This document shows positions 25,492-33,772 of a stretch of 63,853 nucleotides of DNA, piece after piece; the stretch's first letter is position 1; each line of letters begins with the position of its first letter. Made by a program: the position numbers and the translations under genes. The notes under the pieces are model-generated. The model ran no database searches. It was not told where the DNA came from and worked only from the letters and a program-made list of their open reading frames with translations. The stretch is from assembly GCA_017882405.1 (NCBI GenBank), contig JADGPO010000150.1, positions 1 to 63,853 on the forward strand, in the 5' to 3' direction. Origin of the DNA: Solirubrobacteraceae bacterium. Its GTDB lineage: Bacteria; Actinomycetota; Thermoleophilia; Solirubrobacterales; Solirubrobacteraceae.

Positions 25492-25800
25492 CTAGGCGGT
25501 CCGGGCACCTGGACCGCGATGATCGCGCAGCGCGCCCCGTCCGTCACGGCGGTCGACGGGGCACCGGAGATGCTTGAGGTAGCCGCCGCGTCGCAGCCCG
25601 GAGCCAACGTGCGCTTCGAGCAGGTGGATCTGTTCAGCTGGCGGCCCGAACGCCGCTACGACGCGGCGTTCTTCGGCTTCTTCCTCTCACACGTGCCCGA
25701 GGAGCGCTTCGAGAACTCCTGGGAGCTCGTCGGTGACGCGCTCGTGCCGGGCGGTTCCGTGGTGTTCGTCGACGACGCCTATCGCGCCCCCGAGGAACCA
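25492..25800 (+). pseudogene. SAM-dependent methyltransferase fragment
   Basis: The frame reads GGPGTWTAMIAQRAPSVTAV, then DGAPEMLEVAA, FEQVDLFSW and FGFFLSHVPEERF, which are motifs I to IV of a class I methyltransferase. The residues before motif I are missing: upstream stops occur in all relevant frames. After VFVDDAYRAPEE the similarity ends. In another frame just beyond, HGPFFWGLGQ resembles a methyltransferase C-terminus, hinting at a further internal deletion. The first ATG is 25519. Not functional as it stands. Confidence 0.6.
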
Positions 25801-25824
25801 CGGCCCGTTCTTCTGGGGCCTGGG

Positions 25825-26286
25825 TCAGCGCTCTCCGTCGAAGTAGTCGCGGGCGCCGTCGGCGCGGCGCAGCAGGATCGTGTCGGCCTCATCACCCGGC
25901 CACACGCCGATCTTGTCGCTGTCGGGATACACCGCCACCGCGGGCTCGCGCGAGCTCGACCACATCATCACCCGAGCGGTCTCGTGCGCCCGGTTGATCA
26001 GCTTGTGGGCGCCGTCGGGACCGACGGGGAAGCACACCAGGTCGCCGGCCTTCAGCGAACGCTCGCCGTCAGGGGCGCGTAGCGTCGGTGCTCCCGCCAG
26101 CACTAGCAGCCATTCCTCGTCGTACTCATAGTGATACGGGCACGAGCTCTGGTTCGGGGGCAGCTCGTACACCTTGACGGTGTTCGCGCTGCCGCCGGCC
26201 TCGCGGCCGACGAACGCCTGCCCGGAGCGGTAGCCGTCAGGATCTTCGGGATCGAACTCGCAATCGGCGTCGAAGACGTTGGTCAT
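25825..26286 (-). CDS. Cupin domain protein
   Basis: A 153-residue cupin with CPYHYEYDEEWLLVLAG as motif 1 and AGDLVCFPVGPDGAHKLIN as motif 2, which together provide histidines and a glutamate for a metal. The tail DKIGVWPGDEADTILLRR is typical of a cupin group of unknown role. Start at 26286 begins MTNVFDADCEF; the frame upstream of it is not coding-like. It follows the CpsB-type phosphatase by 32 bases and may be co-transcribed. Confidence 0.82.
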   Translation of the reverse strand: MTNVFDADCEFDPEDPDGYRSGQAFVGREAGGSANTVKVYELPPNQSSCPYHYEYDEEWLLVLAGAPTLRAPDGERSLKAGDLVCFPVGPDGAHKLINRAHETARVMMWSSSREPAVAVYPDSDKIGVWPGDEADTILLRRADGARDYFDGER

Positions 26287-26318
26287 CAGTGGCACAGGGC
26301 GATGTTGCCAGGTCGCGG

Positions 26319-27104
26319 TCAGGCTCGTGACCACCAACGTCCACCCTGCTGGGTGACGACCGGCGGGGCCTCGGGCAGCGGGCGACCGGCCACGATCGCC
26401 GCCGGGGAGTCGACCACCATCCACTCCGCGCGCTCAGGGCCGACTAGCTCGGCCGCCGCGGCGACCGCCTCGGGCATCACGCTCACCGGGCGCCATTGCT
26501 CGGCCCGGTGGCTGTCGGAGGCCATGGCGTGCACCAGTCCGTCGACGCACAGCTGCCGGGCCAGGCGGGCGGTGGGCGACTTGCGCGGGTTGCCGAGCAG
26601 GCCGTCGGCGTTGACCTGCAGCAGGATGCCGCGCTCCACGAGCGCCTCGAGCCCCGACGCGTCGCGCTGGAACTCGCGGCTGCGCTCGGGATGGGCGAGC
26701 GTTACCCGGAAGCCGCGCGTGCGCACCTGGTAGAGCAGGGACTCGATCCCCACGGTGGTCGTCGGGGTCTCGATCAGCAGGTCGGCGCCGCGCTGCCCGA
26801 AGCTGCCCAGCCGCAGGGACTCGTCGTCGGCATCCAGTGCCCACACCAGCCCGACCTCGCCGCCGTTGACCAGCTCGATCGCCAGCCCCTGGTCGGCGAT
26901 CCATGCGCGCAGCTCGTCGGCGCGCGCTGCCAGCTCGTCCACGTGGACGTCGGGGAAGTCGCCCCGCAGGTGGGGGGTGGCCACGATCGTGCCCGTGCCC
27001 GAGTCGGCCGCCGTGCGCAGCATCTCCTCGGAGTCGGCCAGCTCGGAGGGGCCGTCATCGATTCCGTACAGGACGTGGGCGTGTATGTCTACGTATCCGC
27101 TCAT
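26319..27104 (-). CDS. CpsB/YwqE-type tyrosine-protein phosphatase (PHP domain)
   Basis: A 261-residue metal-dependent phosphatase of the PHP family that dephosphorylates bacterial tyrosine kinases controlling capsule or exopolysaccharide synthesis. The metal motif DIHAHVLYGIDDGP is at residues 6-19. ATPHLRG, GGEVG, LAHPERSREF and ASDSHRA provide the remaining ligands. No tyrosine kinase or polysaccharide genes are present in the window, so its partner must be elsewhere. Confidence 0.88.
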   Translation of the reverse strand: MSGYVDIHAHVLYGIDDGPSELADSEEMLRTAADSGTGTIVATPHLRGDFPDVHVDELAARADELRAWIADQGLAIELVNGGEVGLVWALDADDESLRLGSFGQRGADLLIETPTTTVGIESLLYQVRTRGFRVTLAHPERSREFQRDASGLEALVERGILLQVNADGLLGNPRKSPTARLARQLCVDGLVHAMASDSHRAEQWRPVSVMPEAVAAAAELVGPERAEWMVVDSPAAIVAGRPLPEAPPVVTQQGGRWWSRA

Positions 27105-27149
27105 TTGCGCGAGGAGGTCGTTCTAGCAGTCCCCACTACCCTCATCGGC

Positions 27150-27614
27150 TTGGAATGCGTTAGGGATTACCCCCGGCCGCCGGCGCTCGCGCCGGTCACC
27201 CGGCGGGTGCGCGTCGAGCTGGGCGGCGAGCTGCTCGCGGAGTCCTTCCACGCCCTCCGGGTGCTGGAGACCAACCATCCGCCGACCGTCTACCTGCCGC
27301 CCCGGGATGTGCGGTCGCAGTGGCTGCTGACTGCCGCGGGGCGGGGCTCGTGGTGCGAGTTCAAGGGCCGCGCCCGGTACGTGGACGCGGTCGTCGGCGA
27401 TCACCGCGTGGCCGGCGTGGGCTGGTTCTACCCGGAGCCGTCGCTCGGTTACGAGGCGCTGCGCGACCACATCGCGTTCTACCCGGGACGCGTCGACGCC
27501 GCCTGGCTGGACGACGAGCGGATCTCGGCCCAGGAGAGCGACTTCTACGGCGGCTGGATCACCGCCGACCTGGTGGGGCCGTTCAAGGGACCGCCGGGCA
27601 CCCTCGGCTGGTGA
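27150..27614 (+). CDS. DUF427 family protein
   Basis: A 154-residue protein of the DUF427 family. RVRVELGGELLAES, CEFKGRARYVDAVV, YPEPSLGYEALRDHIAFYPG and the C-terminal SDFYGGWITADL are characteristic. A TTG at 27150 starts exactly where the family begins (LECVRDYPRPPAL). The frame is open far upstream but is antisense to the phosphatase there. The role of the family is unknown. Confidence 0.83.
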   Translation: MECVRDYPRPPALAPVTRRVRVELGGELLAESFHALRVLETNHPPTVYLPPRDVRSQWLLTAAGRGSWCEFKGRARYVDAVVGDHRVAGVGWFYPEPSLGYEALRDHIAFYPGRVDAAWLDDERISAQESDFYGGWITADLVGPFKGPPGTLGW

Positions 27615-27642
27615 TCCTCACTCGCCTGGAAGAATGCGGCAC

Positions 27643-27900
27643 ATGGATCTCGAACTGAGCGGCAAGCGCGCGGGCGTCACCGGCGCCAGCCGCGGCATCG
27701 GGCTGGCCGTAGCCCGTGGGTTGGTGGCGGAGGGCGTGGACGTGGCGCTGATCGCACGCGATCGCGAGCGGCTGGAGCGCGCCGCCGCGGAGCTGCGCAA
27801 AGCGTCGCCGGGGCCGCGCGTGCTGCCCGTGGTCTGCGACACCGGCTCCGACGAGGCGGTCGCCGTCGGCGGCGGGGCCCGGGGAGCGATCTACTACTGA
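27643..27900 (+). pseudogene. Short-chain dehydrogenase with the core deleted in frame
   Basis: The N-terminus is a normal SDR: GKRAGVTGASRGIGLAVARG and ALIARDRERLERAAAELR. After PVVCDTGSDEAVAV the frame ends within ten residues as GGGARGAIYY, which is the extreme C-terminus of such proteins. The catalytic Ser-Tyr-Lys region, about 170 residues, is missing with no frame change. The stop overlaps the next gene's start by one base, as in an intact operon. Confidence 0.72.
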
Positions 27901-28760
27901 TGGCCGCGGACTTCGAACAGATCCGCGCCGAGCTCGACGGTGGGGTGCTGACGATCACGCTGAACCGCCCGGAGCGGCTCAACGCATGGACGGAGACGAT
28001 GGGACGCGAGCTGGCCGAGGCATTCGACCGCGCCGACTCAGACGACGAGGTACGCGTGGTGATCGTGACCGGCGCGGGCCGCGGCTTCTGCGCCGGAGCC
28101 GACCTGGCGTCCGGCGGCGAGACCTTCGACTACCGGGCGCAGGGCCGAGAGGACGAGGTGCCGCGCGACGGCGGCGGCCGCTTCGTGCTGCGCGTGTTCG
28201 AGTCCACCAAGCCGGTGATCGCCGCCGTCAACGGCTCCGCGGTGGGGGTCGGGGCGACGATGACGCTGCCGATGGACATCCGCCTGGCCGCCCAGGACGC
28301 TCGCATCGGCTTCGTGTTCGCCCGGCGGGGGATCGTGCCCGAGGCCTGCTCCAGCTGGTTTCTCCCGCGCCTGGTGGGCATCAGCCGCGCGATGGAGTGG
28401 GTCGCCACCGGCCGCGTCTTCGGAGCCGATGAGGCGCTGCAGGCCGGTCTGGTCCGCTCCGTGCATCCCGGCGGCGAGCTGCTCGACGCGGCCCGCGCGC
28501 TGGCGCGCGAGATCGCCGACAACACGGCGCCCGTGTCGGTCGCGCTCGCCCGGCGACTGATGTGGACGATGCTCGGCGCCGAGCATCCGATGCTCGCCCA
28601 TCGCGCCGACTCCCGGGCGATGTTCGTCCGCGGCCGGTCGGCCGATGCGCGGGAGGGCATCGCCTCGTTTCTGGAGAGGCGTCCCGCGGACTTCCCCGAC
28701 CGCGTCAGCGAGGGGCTGCCGGACGTGTTTCCGGGTCAGACGCCGCCGCAGTTCCAGTAG
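27900..28760 (+). CDS. Enoyl-CoA hydratase/isomerase family protein
   Basis: A 286-residue crotonase-fold enzyme. TLNRPERLNAW, GAGRGFCAGADL (oxyanion hole) and AAVNGSAVGVGATMTLP (second oxyanion loop) are in place, as is RRGIVPEACSSW, which contains the catalytic glutamate region. Likely acts on acyl-CoA in fatty acid or aromatic catabolism. It directly follows the SDR remnant. Its last 56 bases overlap the 3' end of hypF on the other strand. Confidence 0.9.
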   Translation: MAADFEQIRAELDGGVLTITLNRPERLNAWTETMGRELAEAFDRADSDDEVRVVIVTGAGRGFCAGADLASGGETFDYRAQGREDEVPRDGGGRFVLRVFESTKPVIAAVNGSAVGVGATMTLPMDIRLAAQDARIGFVFARRGIVPEACSSWFLPRLVGISRAMEWVATGRVFGADEALQAGLVRSVHPGGELLDAARALAREIADNTAPVSVALARRLMWTMLGAEHPMLAHRADSRAMFVRGRSADAREGIASFLERRPADFPDRVSEGLPDVFPGQTPPQFQ

Positions 28761-31035
28761 TGGACGCCAGCCGCGCCGCCGCCACCGCGGCCTGGCCGAA
28801 CGAGATCCCGCCGTCGTTGGGCGGTAGACGCTCCGGGATCAGCACGCGCAGCCCCGCCGCTTCCGCGCCGTCGGCCACCGACTCCAGCAACCGGCGGTTC
28901 TGGAACACGCCGCCGCTGAGCACGACGGTGCCGAGGCCTCGCTCGCCGGCGATCCGGGCCAGCGCTGAGACCGTGGCGGCGCTGATGGCGCCATGGAAGC
29001 GAGCGGCCACCACCGCGGCGTCAGCGCCTGACCTCAGGTCGGCCACCAGCTCGCGCACCGCCGGACGGGGGTCCGACAGCGTTGCGCGGTAGGCGCCGAC
29101 GCCGGCTCCGGCCCGCCAGGCGGCCGCCTCCAACTCGATCGCCGCCTGCCCCTCGTAGCTGACCTCGGCGCGCAGTCCGCACAGGGCGGCGACGGCGTCG
29201 AACAAACGGCCCATGCTGGAGGTCAGCGGTGAGACGGCCGGGCTGGCGGCGACCTGAGCCATCTTGCTCCAGCGCGACTCCTCGACGGCGGCGCTCAACT
29301 GGCGGGGCAGCGGCTGGGGCTCGCCGAACGCCTCGGTCAGCCAGGCCCACGCCATCCGCCACGGCTGGCGGATCGCGGCGCCTGCGCCCGGCATCGGCAC
29401 CGGCCGCAGCCAGCCGGCGCGCTCATAGCCAAGCAGGTCGCCGACCAGCAGCTCGCCGCCCCACACCGTGCCGTCCTCGCCGTAGCCGGTTCCGTCGAAG
29501 ATCGCGCCCACGGCCGGGTCGGCGCACGCGCGGTGCTCGGCCAGGCAGGCCGCCAGATGCGCGTGGTGGTGCTGCACGCCGATCAGCTGCACGCCGTCGC
29601 GCTCGAGCGCGTACTCGGTCGACAGGTAGCCGGGGTGCAGGTCGTGGGCGACCGCCTCGGGCGTCACCGCGAACAGCCGCTGGAAGTGGTCGATCCCCTC
29701 CCGGAAGGCCCCCAGGGTGGCCACGTGCTCGAGGTCGCCGATGTGGTGGCTGACCCACGCCCGGTCCCCCTTGGCCACGCAGAACGTGTTCTTCTGCTCG
29801 GCGCCGCAGGCCAGCAGCGGCGCCGGTGCGGCCACGGGCAGCGACAGCCGGGCTGGCACGAACCCACGCGAGCGGCGCAGCATCAGCGCCCGCGATCGTC
29901 CGCCGAGCGCCACCGACCGGACCACCGAGTCATCGGTGCGCGTCTGGATCGCGCGGTCGTGAACGCAGAACAGGTCGGCGATCTCACCCAGCCGGGCCAG
30001 CGCGTCCGCGTCGCGGTAGGCGATCGGCTCGTCGGAGACGTTGGCGCTGGTCATCACCAGCGCGCCCGGGGCGAAGTCCCCGACCAGCAGGTGGTGCAGT
30101 GGCGTGTAGGGGAGCATCACGCCCAGCTCGGGCGCGCCCGGAGCGACGGCGGCGGCCACGGCCGCCTGCGGGCGGCGGCGGGCGAGGACGATCGGACGGG
30201 CGGGCGACTCCAGCAGCGCCTGCGCCTGCGCCGAGACCTCGATCAGCTCCGCGGCCGCGGTCGCATCGGAGGCCATCAGCGCGAACGGCTTGTCCTCGCG
30301 GTGCTTGCGGGCTCGCAGCGCGGCGACAGCACGCTTGTTGGCGGCGTCGCACACCAGGTGATAGCCGCCCAGTCCCTTGACGGCGACGATCGCGCCGGCG
30401 GCCAGCCGGGCGGCGGTGGCGGCCACCGGGTCGCCGGTGCCGATCTCCGCACCGCCGGCATCCAGCAGCCGCACACGCGGGCCGCACACCGGACAGGCGT
30501 TGGGCTGGGCGTGGAAGCGCCGGTCGCGCGGGTCCTCGTACTCGCTCCGGCACGCGGCGCACATGTGAAACGGCGCCATCGTCGTCAGCGGCCGGTCGTA
30601 GGGGACGTCGCGCACGATCGTGAAGCGCGGGCCGCAGTTGGTGCAGTTGATGAACGGATAGCGATGGCGGCGGTCCGCCGGGTCGGCCAGCTCGGCGAGA
30701 CAGTCCGCGCAGGTGGCGCAGTCGGGCACGATCAGCGCGTCGGGTGGGCCGGCGCGCTCGCTGGCGCGGATCGTGAACTCGGGCTCGCCCACCGGATTGA
30801 CGGTCTCGCAGCGCACGGCATCGACCGAGGCCAGCGGCGGAGCCTCAGCGCGCACGCGCGCGAAGAAGCGACGGACCGACTCCGGCTCGCCCTCCACCTC
30901 CAGCAGCACTCCGTGCTCGTCGTTGAGGACGTAGCCGGCCAGTCCCTGCTCGTGCGCCACGCGGTAGACGAACGGGCGGAAGCCGACGCCCTGCACGGTG
31001 CCCTCCACCCGCGCGCGGGTCCGGACGGCGCTCAT
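28705..31035 (-). CDS. hypF: Carbamoyltransferase HypF, [NiFe]-hydrogenase maturation
   Basis: A 776-residue HypF that converts carbamoyl phosphate into the carbamoyl-adenylate passed to HypE for cyanide ligand synthesis. The acylphosphatase-like domain is first (VEGTVQGVGFRPFVYR). Two zinc-finger-like units follow (CATCADCL with CTNCGPR, then CAACRSEY with CPVCGP). The YrdC-like domain has KGLGGYHLVCDA and LPYTPLHHLL. The Kae1-like domain has GVQHHHAHLAACLAEH and GTGYGEDGTVWGGE. Last gene of the hydrogenase operon; its ATG overlaps the SIS gene's stop (ATGA). Confidence 0.96.
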   Translation of the reverse strand: MSAVRTRARVEGTVQGVGFRPFVYRVAHEQGLAGYVLNDEHGVLLEVEGEPESVRRFFARVRAEAPPLASVDAVRCETVNPVGEPEFTIRASERAGPPDALIVPDCATCADCLAELADPADRRHRYPFINCTNCGPRFTIVRDVPYDRPLTTMAPFHMCAACRSEYEDPRDRRFHAQPNACPVCGPRVRLLDAGGAEIGTGDPVAATAARLAAGAIVAVKGLGGYHLVCDAANKRAVAALRARKHREDKPFALMASDATAAAELIEVSAQAQALLESPARPIVLARRRPQAAVAAAVAPGAPELGVMLPYTPLHHLLVGDFAPGALVMTSANVSDEPIAYRDADALARLGEIADLFCVHDRAIQTRTDDSVVRSVALGGRSRALMLRRSRGFVPARLSLPVAAPAPLLACGAEQKNTFCVAKGDRAWVSHHIGDLEHVATLGAFREGIDHFQRLFAVTPEAVAHDLHPGYLSTEYALERDGVQLIGVQHHHAHLAACLAEHRACADPAVGAIFDGTGYGEDGTVWGGELLVGDLLGYERAGWLRPVPMPGAGAAIRQPWRMAWAWLTEAFGEPQPLPRQLSAAVEESRWSKMAQVAASPAVSPLTSSMGRLFDAVAALCGLRAEVSYEGQAAIELEAAAWRAGAGVGAYRATLSDPRPAVRELVADLRSGADAAVVAARFHGAISAATVSALARIAGERGLGTVVLSGGVFQNRRLLESVADGAEAAGLRVLIPERLPPNDGGISFGQAAVAAARLASTTGTAAASDPETRPAAPR

Positions 31036-32246
31036 CCGGCTTCGACGAGCTCGCGCAGCAGGTGGTACGCGGTCGCCTGCGCCTCCTGGATGCGCGGGAT
31101 GTGCTGCGAGGGGGTGACGATCACGTGGTCGGCGAGTTGCTCGGCAGCCACCCGTCCGCCGTCGTAGCCCGCCAGCGCGATCGTCGCCAGTCCGCGCCGC
31201 CGCGCCTGCGCCAGCGCGTCCAGCACGCTCAGCGAGTTGCCGCTGGTGGAGAGCGCCAGGAGCACGTCGCCGGCGCGGCCGTAGGCGATGATCTGACGGG
31301 CGAAGATCGCCTCGGTCCCGATGTCGTTGGCGATCGCCGTGATGATCGCCGTGTCGGCCGTCAGATCAAGCGCCGGCCGTGGAGGCCATCCGAGGTCCTC
31401 CGCCGCGAAGTCGGCGACCACGTCCATCGCGTCGGTGGCCGAGCCGCCGTTGCCGAGTGCCAGCAGGCGACCGCCGCCCTCCAGCGCGGTGCGCAGCGTG
31501 CCGGCTGCCGCCAGCAGCTCGTCGAAGCTGCGCTGCACGGTCGCCGAGCGCAGCTGCGCCGCCTCCTGTGACTTCATCAGCGCCGACTCACGGACGTCGG
31601 CGAGGATCGCGTCCAGGTCGTGCTCGCGCTCGGCCAGGAACGGATACAGGAAGCTCGAGGCGCCGGCGTCGTGGGAGCGGCGCTCGGTGCGGCCCTCCAG
31701 CAGCCCGCGGTGCTCGAAGAACACGTGCACCAGCTCCCACAGCACGTGATAGGCGGTCTCGACCAGCTCTTGGCGCACGAACGGGTCCGACGCCGGGGGC
31801 TCGAGCTCCCACTCGGCCCCCAGCGCGGAGAACGCGATCGTCAGACAGCCCCGGGCGCGCGCCGCCGCCAGCGCGGCCGGCAGCTCGGGCCCGTCGGCGG
31901 GCTCGCCGAACGCGATCACGATGTCGTCGCTTTCGGCGGTCAGCGCCAGCTCGCGCTGCAGCCGCGCCGACTCGCCGGTCAGTCCCAGCGCCGGGAGCGC
32001 GCGCTTGCCGACGATCACCGGGTGCACGAACTCGACGGCGACGTGGCGCACGTCGGACCGCGCGGCGGGGGAGAGGCCGATCGCGATCAGCCGGGCGCCG
32101 CGCGCGAAGCGCTCGGCCATCGCGTGGCAGAGCCGGGCCAGGTGGTCGGCGTGCGCTTCGAAGAATCGCTCGCCCGCGTCGCGGCGCTGCTCCAGCCGTA
32201 GCTCTGCCAGCTCGCGCGCCTCGGTGACCGGGCGCGCGACGGTCAT
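31032..32246 (-). CDS. Double SIS-domain protein within the hyp operon
   Basis: A 404-residue protein with two sugar-isomerase (SIS) modules. The N-terminal half (FARGARLIAIGLSP, AFGEPADGPELPAALAAAR) is a degenerate SIS domain. The C-terminal half resembles phosphoheptose isomerase GmhA: GRLLALGNGGSATDAMD near residue 260, and LLALSTSGNSLSVLDAL near 340. It lies between hypB and hypF with ATGA overlaps on both sides, so it is made with the maturation proteins. SIS domains bind phosphosugars. Its role in hydrogenase maturation is unknown; no heptose or LPS genes are near. Confidence 0.85.
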   Translation of the reverse strand: MTVARPVTEARELAELRLEQRRDAGERFFEAHADHLARLCHAMAERFARGARLIAIGLSPAARSDVRHVAVEFVHPVIVGKRALPALGLTGESARLQRELALTAESDDIVIAFGEPADGPELPAALAAARARGCLTIAFSALGAEWELEPPASDPFVRQELVETAYHVLWELVHVFFEHRGLLEGRTERRSHDAGASSFLYPFLAEREHDLDAILADVRESALMKSQEAAQLRSATVQRSFDELLAAAGTLRTALEGGGRLLALGNGGSATDAMDVVADFAAEDLGWPPRPALDLTADTAIITAIANDIGTEAIFARQIIAYGRAGDVLLALSTSGNSLSVLDALAQARRRGLATIALAGYDGGRVAAEQLADHVIVTPSQHIPRIQEAQATAYHLLRELVEAG

Positions 32247-32932
32247 GCGGGTGCGGCCACGCGACGTGCCGCCAGCTCGCCCAGCCAGGCGCGCAGCTCC
32301 TCCACGCCCTCGCCGGTGCGGGCGCTGGTCACGATCCGGCGGACGCCCGGGTTGACCACGTCGATGTTGTACAGCAGCTTGTCGAGGTCGAACTCCAGGT
32401 GGGGGAGAAGATCCATCTTGTTGACGAGCACCAGCTCGCAGGCACGGAACATCAGCGGGTACTTGAGCGGCTTGTCCTCGCCCTCGGTAACCGAGCAGAC
32501 CATCGCGCGGGCGTCCTCGCCGACGCGGAACTCGGCGGGGCAGACCAGGTTGCCGACGTTCTCGATCACCAGCAGCTCGATCGTGTGCAGCGGCAGATCG
32601 CCCAGCGCCGAGCGGACCATGTTGGCGTCGAGGTGACACTCGCCGCCGAAGCCGTTGTCGGTGTTCAGCTGGACCACCGGCACGTGCAGGGCGGCCAGCC
32701 GGTCTGAGTCCATCGACCCCTGCACGTCGCCCTCCAGCACGCCCACGCGCGCGCCGCCCTCCAGAGGGGATCCGAGCGCCCGCTCCAGCAGCGTCGTCTT
32801 GCCCGCGCCGGGCGCGGACATCAGGTTCAGCACCGCCACGTCGTGGCGGTCGAAATCGTCGCGGTTGGCGCGCGCGATCGTGTTGTTGGCGTCCAGTGCG
32901 TCCTCGACGACCCTCACCTTGGTGCGGTGCAT
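32243..32932 (-). CDS. hypB: Hydrogenase nickel-insertion GTPase HypB
   Basis: A 229-residue SIMIBI-class GTPase that, with HypA, delivers nickel to the large subunit. The P-loop is NLMSAPGAGKTTLLER, about residues 36-51. LNTDNGFGGECHLDANMV contains the cysteine-histidine metal site, and VNKMDLLP is the guanine specificity motif. The histidine-rich N-terminal store seen in some HypB proteins is absent. The start at 32932 (MHRTKVRVVED) overlaps the end of hypA by 19 bases. Confidence 0.95.
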   Translation of the reverse strand: MHRTKVRVVEDALDANNTIARANRDDFDRHDVAVLNLMSAPGAGKTTLLERALGSPLEGGARVGVLEGDVQGSMDSDRLAALHVPVVQLNTDNGFGGECHLDANMVRSALGDLPLHTIELLVIENVGNLVCPAEFRVGEDARAMVCSVTEGEDKPLKYPLMFRACELVLVNKMDLLPHLEFDLDKLLYNIDVVNPGVRRIVTSARTGEGVEELRAWLGELAARRVAAPA

Positions 32933-33276
32933 GCGGCCTCCCGGTCCTCGACCTCGATGTATTCGACCTCCAGCTCCTCGCCGGCCAGCACCTGCACGTC
33001 CGCCGAGCCGCAGTCCGGGCAGCGGAACGCCGGGATTTGCGGCGACCAGCGCCGCTCGCAGTCGGAGCAGACAAGCGACGTCTCGACCCCGACGAGGTCC
33101 AGCGTCGCCCCCTCGCACGCCGTATCCCGGGCCACGATCTCGAAGTAGAAGCGCAGCGACTCGGGGACGACCTGGCGCATCGCTCCCACCCGCAGGCTGA
33201 CCGCCGACACGGGCCGATCGTCGGCGTGCTTGAGCGCCGTGTTCAGGATCGCGGTGGCCACCGACAGCTCATGCAT
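32914..33276 (-). CDS. hypA: Hydrogenase nickel metallochaperone HypA
   Basis: A 120-residue HypA. The N-terminal MHELSVA carries the nickel ligand His2. The zinc site is formed by CSDCERRW and CPDCGSADV, about residues 70-92. It works with HypB. The start overlaps the protease gene's end by eight bases and the end overlaps hypB, consistent with translational coupling. The C-terminus is extended by about ten residues beyond the usual stop, within the overlap. Confidence 0.94.
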   Translation of the reverse strand: MHELSVATAILNTALKHADDRPVSAVSLRVGAMRQVVPESLRFYFEIVARDTACEGATLDLVGVETSLVCSDCERRWSPQIPAFRCPDCGSADVQVLAGEELEVEYIEVEDREAACTAPR

Positions 33277-33772
33277 TCCGCAGCTCGGCGACGGTCTCCA
33301 GCACCACGTCGGCCGCGCGCGACAGCGCCCCGCTGACGGCGTCGGACAGGCCGAAGCCCACGTCCTCGACCACCTCGGGCTCGCACGCGACCACGAACAC
33401 CCGGCCCGGCCACCCGCCGACGTACTTCACGAAGCGCAGCACCGTCTGGGGATCCATGCCGTGGGGATCGAGCATCTGGCCGTCCTCGATCTGGGCGTCG
33501 ACGTCAGCCTCCTCGGCCTCCATCACGTACAGGGTCCCCGGGGGCTCGCCCTGGCGGCTGACGTCGATCAGGATCAGCGCGTCGTAGCCGCGCATCACCT
33601 CGTAGGCGAGGTCCAGCCCCCCGGTGCCGAAGTCGACGACGTGCACGCCCGGCGGGACCTCGCGGTCGGACAGCAGCTTGGCCACCTCGCCCCCGAAGCC
33701 GTCGTCGCGCAGCCACGCGTTGCCGATGCCGGCGACGAGGATCTGCTTGGTTCGCTGTGCCGTCTCTGTCAT
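33269..33772 (-). CDS. hupD: [NiFe]-hydrogenase maturation protease (HupD/HyaD family)
   Basis: A 167-residue endopeptidase that removes the C-terminal peptide of the large subunit after nickel insertion. GIGNAWLRDDGFGGEVAKLL holds the first acidic metal ligand, ALILIDVSRQG the second, and the histidine region is near DPHGMDPQTVL. The start at 33772 is chosen because it overlaps the upstream gene's stop as ATGA; the longer frame upstream is antisense-like. Its probable substrate is the large subunit at 37018-38787, which keeps a C-terminal extension. Confidence 0.93.
   Translation of the reverse strand: MTETAQRTKQILVAGIGNAWLRDDGFGGEVAKLLSDREVPPGVHVVDFGTGGLDLAYEVMRGYDALILIDVSRQGEPPGTLYVMEAEEADVDAQIEDGQMLDPHGMDPQTVLRFVKYVGGWPGRVFVVACEPEVVEDVGFGLSDAVSGALSRAADVVLETVAELRNA

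Noticed and set aside
29533..31167. A 544-codon open frame opposite hypF
   Set aside because: Shadow of the HypF frame; no start signal, no recognisable domain, while HypF is complete.
31032..32246. Lipopolysaccharide heptose synthesis as the role of the SIS protein
   Set aside because: No other heptose pathway gene is near, the first SIS domain is degenerate, and both neighbours are hydrogenase maturation genes overlapping it.
31032..33074. A 680-residue reading of the SIS protein
   Set aside because: The first 276 codons are an out-of-frame reading of hypB and hypA; the protein-like sequence begins at the ATG at 32246.
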